Below are positions 1-5,059 of a stretch of DNA of 9,275 bases, one piece after another; position 1 is the first letter of the stretch, and each line of letters starts with the position of its first letter. Made by a program: the position numbers and the translations under genes. Below the pieces are notes generated by a model. That model was given only the letters and a program-made list of their open reading frames with translations, was not told the DNA's origin and did not search any database. The stretch comes from Bacteroidales bacterium (GTDB lineage Bacteria; Bacteroidota; Bacteroidia; Bacteroidales; B39-G9): contig JAGLDO010000189.1 in NCBI GenBank assembly GCA_023145555.1, positions 1 through 9,275 of the forward strand, written 5' to 3'.

Positions 1-110
1 AAAATTTTCATTTGTTAATAACTGTGTTTAAAAAATTTAAAAAAACACTTTGAATTTATAATTTTATTATACTTCTTTGTGATTATATATTGATTTAATA
101 CAACATTATA
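1..110. other. AT-rich leader upstream of the small + strand reading frame
   Basis: This stretch has no gene. It contains a 6-bp inverted pair, GTGTTT at 24-29 and AAACAC at 43-48, separated by an A/T run. A TTTG at 49-52 stands about where a Bacteroidota -33 box would be relative to the TA-rich stretch at 68-77, but that stretch matches the TAnnTTTG -7 consensus poorly. It may hold a promoter for the frame starting at 111, or it may be the upstream flank of a feature outside the window. The evidence is weak. Confidence 0.25.
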
Positions 111-293
111 ATGAAATATCAAGTTGTAGCAGAGAACATTGGTGTAATAATTGACACTGATGATTGGAAAATTGCTTCACACGTTTACAATGTATATGTT
201 ACTGCAAGTGCTGATAAAGTAGGTAATGTAAGTAACAAACCAATAAAATTATTTTCCGGAGGAATTATAGCAAAAGAATTTATCCCTTATTAA
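111..293 (+). CDS. hypothetical 60-residue protein
   Basis: I do not recognise this protein. The frame opens with ATG and ends with TAA only 4 bp from the stop of the convergent SpoIID/LytB gene. The product is soluble-looking, with no signal peptide and no membrane helix. It has an acidic patch with a tryptophan (DTDDW, residues 15-19), a Val/Tyr-rich middle that could form beta strands, and a Gly-Gly near the end (FSGGIIAKEF). The amino-acid composition (Val, Asp, Lys, Gly, Ala balanced) looks more protein-like than a random AT-rich frame, which would be swamped by Lys, Asn, Ile and Phe. It fills the space up to the neighbouring stop neatly. There is no Shine-Dalgarno sequence, as usual in this phylum. 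It could be a real small gene or a chance frame, and no function can be given. Confidence 0.5.
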   Translation: MKYQVVAENIGVIIDTDDWKIASHVYNVYVTASADKVGNVSNKPIKLFSGGIIAKEFIPY

Positions 294-297
294 TAAA

Positions 298-1464
298 TTA
301 GTTAATATCAACCAATTTCTTGCTTCTAAAGTTAATTATTGAAACATCTCTATAATAAAAATATATAATATCAGAATAAGAATAACCATATCGTGCCATC
401 TGCATAGCTCCTTCTTGGCACAATCCTACTCCATGCCCATATCCGGTTCCTTTCAAAATTAAAAAATTATTATTAGGATAGATTGAAAAAAATGTTGATT
501 TTAATTTGAAATCACTTCTAATCTTGGTTAAGAGAATTGAGTCTCCATTAATCCTGTAATATTTTTTTCTGTGTTTCTGAATAAAAGTCAAGCTATCATT
601 GTTAAAGGTTTTTTGAGTAATTTCAAAACCAGTTGTATCTAAATAAGTTATCCAATCTTTCATCGTAATTGTATCGGTCCAGCTTGAATGTACTTGATTA
701 CGACAAAAAGTATCTGTAACAGATTTTAAATATGATTTTTTTGAGCTCCACACATCCTCAGAATTCATTGTTTGCCCTCCACAATTTGAATGAAAAGTAG
801 CAGCAATAAGATTTAGACTAGAATCTACAATTACCAAATTTTCAGTTTGTTTAACAGCTAAAATAATTGAGTCATTCTTGCAACAACGGTTTTTATAAAC
901 CTGACAATGAACACAATCGCATAATTGAAATCCTTCTTGAATATGTCTGTCGAGATGATCCAATGCATACGTTCTGCAAATAATTGACTGAGATTTGTAA
1001 TATTCAAACGGAGCATTTGGTCCACATTCCGATTCTACAACACCGGCAACATAGTCATCTAAATTAACATTATTGATAATTATCAGGCGATTTCCTTTTG
1101 CTGTTAAAACCAAACCACCTTGATACTCTCTCTCTTTGAGTGCCGGATATGCCGGTTGTATTCTAAAAGAATTGTTTTTCGATTTCTCAATAATTTCAAT
1201 CTTCTTAAAAATCCCCAGATGATTATCTAAATCCCATGCACTTAGTGAATCGCCTAATGCTGTGAAATAAATTATATTATTCCCCTTATTTATTTTAAGA
1301 ACTTTACTATCGTTTGCAATTAATTCATATTTGCCTTGAACAGGGCGAACAACAGTAGTCTTAATCTTAAAATCATTATAAATGCTTACAAAAACATTTT
1401 GTGATTCTGATTTGAAGCTAAACAGGATTAGAAAAGAAAAAAGGATATATATTGTTTTATTCAT
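298..1464 (-). CDS. secreted SpoIID/LytB-domain peptidoglycan protein
   Basis: This is a 388-residue SpoIID/LytB (amidase enhancer) family protein. Members bind peptidoglycan glycan strands, and SpoIID itself is a lytic transglycosylase acting on strands stripped of stem peptides. Residues 1-21 form a signal peptide (Lys3, then a hydrophobic run ending near SES). There is no lipobox cysteine, so a soluble periplasmic protein is expected. The SpoIID domain spans about 115-378. LDDYVAGVVESECG (135-148) carries the likely catalytic Glu146, followed by QSIICRTYAL, HCQVYKN (186-192), FHSNCGG (225-230), and the C-terminal GTGYGHGVGLCQEGA (339-353). Beyond the usual cysteines it has C184, C194 and C195, giving a Cys/His cluster between 182 and 195. 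A zinc site in roughly this place is known in clostridial SpoIID. The organism shows no sign of sporulation, so an envelope-remodelling role is inferred. It lies 161 bp downstream of lpxB in the same orientation. Confidence 0.9.
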   Translation of the reverse strand: MNKTIYILFSFLILFSFKSESQNVFVSIYNDFKIKTTVVRPVQGKYELIANDSKVLKINKGNNIIYFTALGDSLSAWDLDNHLGIFKKIEIIEKSKNNSFRIQPAYPALKEREYQGGLVLTAKGNRLIIINNVNLDDYVAGVVESECGPNAPFEYYKSQSIICRTYALDHLDRHIQEGFQLCDCVHCQVYKNRCCKNDSIILAVKQTENLVIVDSSLNLIAATFHSNCGGQTMNSEDVWSSKKSYLKSVTDTFCRNQVHSSWTDTITMKDWITYLDTTGFEITQKTFNNDSLTFIQKHRKKYYRINGDSILLTKIRSDFKLKSTFFSIYPNNNFLILKGTGYGHGVGLCQEGAMQMARYGYSYSDIIYFYYRDVSIINFRSKKLVDIN

Positions 1465-1479
1465 TACATTTATTAGTAA

Positions 1480-1509
1480 AAAGTTTAAAGTTCATAAAGT
1501 TAAAAGTTT
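1480..1509. repeat. four AAAGTTN heptamers
   Basis: Units AAAGTTT (1480-1486) and AAAGTTC (1487-1493) are followed by two extra bases, then AAAGTTA (1496-1502) and AAAGTTT (1503-1509). The array sits just upstream of the SpoIID/LytB start, in the gap after lpxB. A shorter pair with the same core (AAAGTTG at 7551-7557, AAAGTTA at 7559-7565) occurs in front of the macrodomain gene. Its function is unknown, and in such AT-rich DNA it could be low-complexity sequence. Confidence 0.5.
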
Positions 1510-1625
1510 GATTTTATAAAATCCTATTCTTTAGAACAAAAACTAATATTTTTTTAACAAGCTCTAAACTTCTTAGATTTATATTTTTCTTATAATAATT
1601 TAACAATCTTTAATTTTTGTTGAAT

Positions 1626-2753
1626 TTATTCTTTTAATGAGCTTACAATCAATCCGGCAACTCTGTCTGAAGCTCCGGATTTTCCCATTTTATTCTTTAA
1701 TGTTTTATAATTATCAAGCATTTTTTGTCGATATGTTTTATCAAATAAAATGTTATCCAATTCAATTTTTAGATTTTTAATATTTAAGTTATGTTGAATT
1801 AATTCTTTTATTATTTCATTATTCATAATCAAATTAGCAAGTGATACATATTTGACTTTTAGAAACTTTTTAGCCAAAAGATAAGCATATTTCCCACCTT
1901 TAAATTTATAACAAACGACTTGAGGGGTAGAAAGTAAAGCTGTTTCGAGGGTTGCAGTACCGGATGTAACTAAAGCTGCAACCGACTGTTGCACAATTTG
2001 ATAAGTCTGTCCGAAAATTATTTTTACATTTTTATCATTAATAAACTGCTGATAAAATTCCTCTTCGATTGACGGTGCAGCTGCTATCACAAACTGATAA
2101 TCTTTATAATAATCAACAATTTTTAGCATAACAGGTAATATCATTTGAATTTCCTGCTTTCTGCTGCCAGCCAAAAGTGATATTATTGGTTTATCTTCAA
2201 GATTATTTTTTGAAATAAATTCAGAGAAAGTCTCATTTTTTCCTTCCCTGTTTTCTAAAGCATCAACCAATGGGTTTCCCTGAAAATCAACATTATAATT
2301 AAACTTATTATAAAATTCCTTTTCAAAAGGAAATATCACATACATCTTATCGATAAATTTTTTAATCTTTTTTATACGTGATTGTTTCCATGCCCAAATT
2401 TTTGGTGATATATAATAATAAACCTTAAATCCTGAATTATGAGCAAACTCTGCTATTCGTAAATTAAAACCGGGATAATCAATCAAAATAATTACATCAG
2501 GATTAAATTCTTTGATGTCATTTTTACAAAATTTAATGTTTTTAAATATTGTTTTTAAATTAAGCAAAACAGTGAGAAAACCCATAAAAGCAAGCTCGTG
2601 ATAATGCTTGATAAGAGTTCCTCCCTGAGCCTTCATTAAATCGCCGCCCCAAAAACGTATTTCTGCATTTTCATCTTTCAACTTTAATGATTTAATTAAA
2701 TTTGAACCATGCAAATCACCTGACGCTTCACCTGCTATTATATAATACTTCAT
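1626..2753 (-). CDS. lpxB: lipid-A-disaccharide synthase
   Basis: LpxB (glycosyltransferase family 19) joins UDP-2,3-diacylglucosamine to lipid X to make the lipid A disaccharide, at the inner face of the cytoplasmic membrane. The protein has 375 residues, close to the usual length of about 380. Family blocks appear in order: the N-terminal GEASGDLHG (8-16), IDYPGFN (91-97) with the conserved Asp92, YISPKIWAWKQSRI (114-127), FPFE (141-144), GNPL (159-162), LLAGSRKQEI (193-202) and TSGTATLE (263-270), the last two belonging to the nucleotide-sugar-binding half. The C-terminal tail KSGASDRVAGLI is also typical. The start is ATG, giving MKYYIIAGEASGD, the expected N-terminus. The gene is 42 bp downstream of the pentapeptide-repeat gene. 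It is intact and shows that the organism makes lipid A. Confidence 0.97.
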   Translation of the reverse strand: MKYYIIAGEASGDLHGSNLIKSLKLKDENAEIRFWGGDLMKAQGGTLIKHYHELAFMGFLTVLLNLKTIFKNIKFCKNDIKEFNPDVIILIDYPGFNLRIAEFAHNSGFKVYYYISPKIWAWKQSRIKKIKKFIDKMYVIFPFEKEFYNKFNYNVDFQGNPLVDALENREGKNETFSEFISKNNLEDKPIISLLAGSRKQEIQMILPVMLKIVDYYKDYQFVIAAAPSIEEEFYQQFINDKNVKIIFGQTYQIVQQSVAALVTSGTATLETALLSTPQVVCYKFKGGKYAYLLAKKFLKVKYVSLANLIMNNEIIKELIQHNLNIKNLKIELDNILFDKTYRQKMLDNYKTLKNKMGKSGASDRVAGLIVSSLKE

Positions 2754-2795
2754 TATACAATTATAATTAATTCAATTTGAAATTTCAACAAATAC

Positions 2796-3374
2796 TCAAA
2801 AACCTTCTATTTCAATGTTATATTTATCCAATAGTCCAACAACTCCTGAAAGTGAAAATTTAGCCTTTCTTATTCGATTATTTTCAGGATCAATTGAAAA
2901 ATTATATGAAGTTCTAAAATCAACTTTCTCAAGAATAGTATTTGTAAATATTGCTGCCGATAAATCGCAATTTTCAAACTTTGAACCTGAAAGATTCGCT
3001 TCTGAAAAATCAACTTCTTTAAGAAGACAATCAACAAATTTAACATTTTTTAAAATCCGCTTACAAAAAGATGATAAATTTAACTGACAACTTTTAAAAT
3101 TAACAGAAAACAAAAAATTGTTACAATCGTCAAAATGTAAACCTAATAATTTGCAGTCTGTAAATTTAACATTTCGAAAAGCAGTGTTAATGCTTTTTGC
3201 CATGCTTAAATCACAATTATTAAATTCACAGTCGATAAAATCTGTCCCGGACAAATCGGAGTTAGAAAAAATACAATTATTAAAAGTGCAATTTTCATAA
3301 TCGCCTTTTACTAATTTGTTATTTAAAAAATCCGTACCTTTAAAAGACTTATCTTGTATATATTTTTTGTTCAT
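2796..3374 (-). CDS. pentapeptide-repeat protein, QnrB-like layout
   Basis: The protein has about 192 residues and is built almost wholly of A(D/N)LXX-type five-residue repeats (for example NCTFN NCIFS NSDLS GTDFI DCEFN NCDLS), which fold as a right-handed quadrilateral beta helix. Two repeat blocks are separated by a less regular stretch, and a short helical tail ends in GLLDKYNIEIEGF. Qnr-type gyrase-protecting proteins share this general plan of interrupted repeats plus a C-terminal LLxxxxI tail, but pentapeptide proteins have many roles and I cannot assign one. I chose the ATG at 3374 (MNKKYIQDKSFKG), because the in-frame TTG at 3389 adds only MKKKF. A near-consensus -7 box (AACATTTG on the minus strand, 3387-3394) overlaps that TTG, which favours the ATG. 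The gene follows the terminator behind surE and precedes lpxB. Confidence 0.88.
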   Translation of the reverse strand: MNKKYIQDKSFKGTDFLNNKLVKGDYENCTFNNCIFSNSDLSGTDFIDCEFNNCDLSMAKSINTAFRNVKFTDCKLLGLHFDDCNNFLFSVNFKSCQLNLSSFCKRILKNVKFVDCLLKEVDFSEANLSGSKFENCDLSAAIFTNTILEKVDFRTSYNFSIDPENNRIRKAKFSLSGVVGLLDKYNIEIEGF

Positions 3375-3450
3375 GAATTTTTTTTTCAAATGTTCAGTAA
3401 TTAACTATAAAAAAATTAATTACTATCAATGATAAAACTTAAACATTTAT

Positions 3451-3535
3451 AAAAAAACCTGACTGGTTTGTTTTATAAAAGTTACATGGGTTTTTCATCT
3501 TTCTGTGATGTAATTAGAGAAACCAGTCAGGTTTT
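3451..3535 (-). terminator. 16-bp inverted repeat with T-run, end of surE transcript
   Basis: A perfect 16-bp inverted repeat pairs 3454-3469 with 3520-3535 (AAAACCTGACTGGTTT and its complement). Read on the minus strand, it begins 27 bp after the stop of the 102-residue membrane protein and ends in a run of seven T, the layout of an intrinsic terminator. The 50-base loop holds a second stem (TTACAT 3482-3487 with ATGTAA 3508-3513). Each 16-bp arm can also fold alone (AAACC, 5-base loop, GGTTT). The arm nearest the T-run gives a small hairpin directly before it. It may also be a mobile-type palindromic repeat used as a terminator. Confidence 0.7.
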
Positions 3536-3561
3536 GGTAACTTTAAACCTTAAACTTTCAG

Positions 3562-3870
3562 TTACACAAAGAACTTTAAAATAATAATTATTAACCCATA
3601 AATCATGGTTGACAATACTACGCCTCGTGCTGAATAGAGAAAATTCTTTTTAATAAATAAATAAAAAACTGCCATATTAGGTAATACACTTAAACTAACA
3701 ATATGCGAGGTTAAATGTAACATTACAAAATGATTAACGAAATATTCAAAAGAACCAAATCGATATTTGTTAAATAAATAGAAAATAAAAATAGCAATAA
3801 CAGGAACTAATAAACCGGAAATAAGACCAATTTTCTGTTTATTAAACTTTGATTTGACATTTTTATCCAT
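3562..3870 (-). CDS. small three-helix membrane protein downstream of surE
   Basis: This is a 102-residue inner-membrane protein with a basic N-terminus (about residues 3-13) and three hydrophobic segments near 14-33, 53-73 and 84-101. Recognisable features are LISGLLVP early in helix 1, SLSVLPNMAVFYLFI in helix 2 and SARGVVLSTMIYGLIIIILKF at the end. I know no function for it. From memory, similar small proteins with the ARGV...YGLIIIILK ending are common next to surE or lpxB in Bacteroidota, which supports it being a real conserved gene. It begins with ATG 23 bp after the surE stop, so the two are probably co-transcribed, and the transcript likely ends at the stem just downstream. A structural or transport-accessory role can only be guessed. 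Confidence 0.82.
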   Translation of the reverse strand: MDKNVKSKFNKQKIGLISGLLVPVIAIFIFYLFNKYRFGSFEYFVNHFVMLHLTSHIVSLSVLPNMAVFYLFIKKNFLYSARGVVLSTMIYGLIIIILKFFV

Positions 3871-3893
3871 AATAATTAACTTTTCAGAAATGT

Positions 3894-4670
3894 TTAAAAA
3901 TAGTTTTCTTTCATTTTCTCAATTGTATCATACGAAGTATAATCAATATCTATTGGAACAATTGAAGCATAATTATTATTTAAAGCCCATTCATCGGTAT
4001 CTTCAGCATCAGGCTCAAAATTATTAAAATTACCTGTCAGCCAATAATAATCTCTGTTGTTTGGGTCAATTCGTTTATCAAATTCCTCTTTCCAAACACC
4101 TCGTGCTTGTCGACAAACTTTAAAACCTTTTAACTCATCAATATCAATAATAGGAAAATTAACATTCAAGCAAATGCCCTGAGGCAATCCTTTTTCCATA
4201 ACTTTTTCGAATATTTTTTTAGAATATTTTCGAGCAAGAGAAAAATCTGCATCTAACGAATGAGATAGAATTGAAAACCCGATTGACGGTATTCCATTTA
4301 AACAGCCTTCAATTGCAGCACCCATTGTACCCGAATAAACAACACTTATTGATGCATTTGAACCATGATTAATTCCTGAAACCAAAAAATCGGGTTTGCG
4401 TTCAACAACCTGATTTAAAGCCAACTTCACACAATCGACAGGAGTACCTGAGCAACTGTAAATCTTAACATTTTCATATTCCTTAATTCTATTTAAACGG
4501 ATAGGATTTTTGAAAGATATTGCATGAGACATTCCTGATTTAGCAGATTCAGGAGCTACTACAACAATATCGCCAAAAGGCTTCACCACTTCAATCAAAT
4601 TTTTTAACCCTTTTGCATTTACTCCATCGTCGTTAGATACAAGTATTAAAGGTCTTTTGTTTGTTTTCAA
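3894..4670 (-). CDS. surE: 5'/3'-nucleotidase SurE
   Basis: SurE is a cytoplasmic metal-dependent phosphatase that removes phosphate from nucleoside 5'- and 3'-monophosphates and, in some species, short polyphosphate. It has been linked to stationary-phase survival. The 258 residues match the family length of about 250. The N-terminal strand ends in SNDDG (12-16), with the metal-binding Asp14 and Asp15. Ser45 lies in the KSGMSHAIS segment (44-52), SGTPVDC is at 74-80, SGINHGSN (98-105) has metal-ligand Asn101, and YSGTMGAAIEG is at 112-122. The only start that fits the family N-terminus (KTNKRPLILVSNDDG) is TTG at 4670, with no in-frame ATG near it. A TATATTTG sequence on the minus strand (4702-4709) fits a -7 promoter box about 32 bp before the start. 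Confidence 0.96.
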   Translation of the reverse strand: MKTNKRPLILVSNDDGVNAKGLKNLIEVVKPFGDIVVVAPESAKSGMSHAISFKNPIRLNRIKEYENVKIYSCSGTPVDCVKLALNQVVERKPDFLVSGINHGSNASISVVYSGTMGAAIEGCLNGIPSIGFSILSHSLDADFSLARKYSKKIFEKVMEKGLPQGICLNVNFPIIDIDELKGFKVCRQARGVWKEEFDKRIDPNNRDYYWLTGNFNNFEPDAEDTDEWALNNNYASIVPIDIDYTSYDTIEKMKENYF

Positions 4671-4701
4671 CAGTAAAAATTTTAAATTATTTATAAAAAT
4701 A

Positions 4702-4709
4702 CAAATATA
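4702..4709 (-). promoter_or_regulatory. candidate -7 box for surE
   Basis: TATATTTG on the minus strand matches the Bacteroidota TAnnTTTG -7 consensus exactly. It would place transcription start roughly 25 bases before the surE TTG. No TTG or TTTG is seen at the expected -33 distance, so the call rests on one box only. Confidence 0.4.
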
Positions 4710-4814
4710 TTTAAAGTATTAATGAATTAAACCATAATACTAAAAATTTTTATAACAAACAGTTACATAAATCAATAATAAAATTAGTTAAAAAATTATA
4801 AAGTTGAGACTACA

Positions 4815-4933
4815 CCGAAAAGGCTTCATAGCCGTCATTGCGAGGGCGAAGCAATCTATAGTTTTGTAATTCAACATGTTGAGATTACTTCTCCGCCAGC
4901 TGGCGGATCGCAATGACGAAAAACACTTTTCGG
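4815..4933. repeat. composite palindromic repeat element (MITE/REP-like)
   Basis: Outer arms CCGAAAAG (4815-4822) and CTTTTCGG (4926-4933) are exact inverted copies. Inside them CGTCATTGCGA (4833-4843) pairs exactly with TCGCAATGACG (4908-4918), and GAAGCAATCT (4848-4857) pairs 9 of 10 with AGATTACTTC (4882-4891). Between the last two blocks the left arm has GGGC. The right arm instead has the perfect 16-bp palindrome TCCGCCAGCTGGCGGA (4892-4907). A 12-bp palindrome, TCAACATGTTGA (4871-4882), lies near the tip of the structure. The GTCATTGCGAGG...GAAGCAATCT wording is one I recognise from dispersed repeats in Bacteroidota and other genomes. It encodes nothing and probably moved by another element's transposase. 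Confidence 0.85.
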
Positions 4934-5027
4934 AATGGATTCAAAGTTTATAAGTAGGGTTCGATTATTTTTTTTACTGAGATAAATCAAATTCGTCAGA
5001 TGGAGAAATAAAATATAATTTTTTTAC

Positions 5028-5035
5028 TATTTTTG
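5028..5035 (+). promoter_or_regulatory. candidate -7 box for pheT
   Basis: TATTTTTG fits TAnnTTTG and ends 24 bases before the pheT ATG, giving a short leader. No convincing -33 element precedes it. The palindromic repeat lies about 95 bp upstream. Confidence 0.4.
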
Positions 5036-5059
5036 TTGTTCTAAAATTTTATAAAAAAG

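Larger units (their letters stand above)
4671..5059. other. divergent intergenic region between surE and pheT
   Basis: This 389-bp stretch contains no credible gene. From left to right it holds a candidate surE -7 box (4702-4709, minus strand), AT-rich filler, the composite palindromic repeat at 4815-4933, and a candidate pheT -7 box (5028-5035). The repeat is clearly more GC-rich than its surroundings. Confidence 0.85.

Noticed and set aside
12..20. TTGTTAATAA resembling a DnaA box (TTATTAACA on the minus strand) near the left edge
   Set aside because: It has two mismatches to TTATCCACA, no further boxes cluster with it, and no dnaA or dnaN is nearby. There is no support for an origin.
2777..2788. 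12-bp palindrome TTGAAATTTCAA between the pentapeptide gene and lpxB
   Set aside because: It is made of A/T runs in AT-rich DNA and is too short and simple to separate from chance.
2815..3300. Two plus-strand frames (2815-3087 and 3118-3300) over the pentapeptide gene
   Set aside because: The minus strand carries a clear periodic pentapeptide protein here. These are complements of its repeats.
4815..4933. Possible structured RNA or riboswitch upstream of pheT (for example a T-box or a Phe-leader attenuator)
   Set aside because: The folded part lies upstream of the candidate pheT -7 box. No T-box motif or Phe-codon leader peptide is seen, and the modular palindromes fit a dispersed repeat better.
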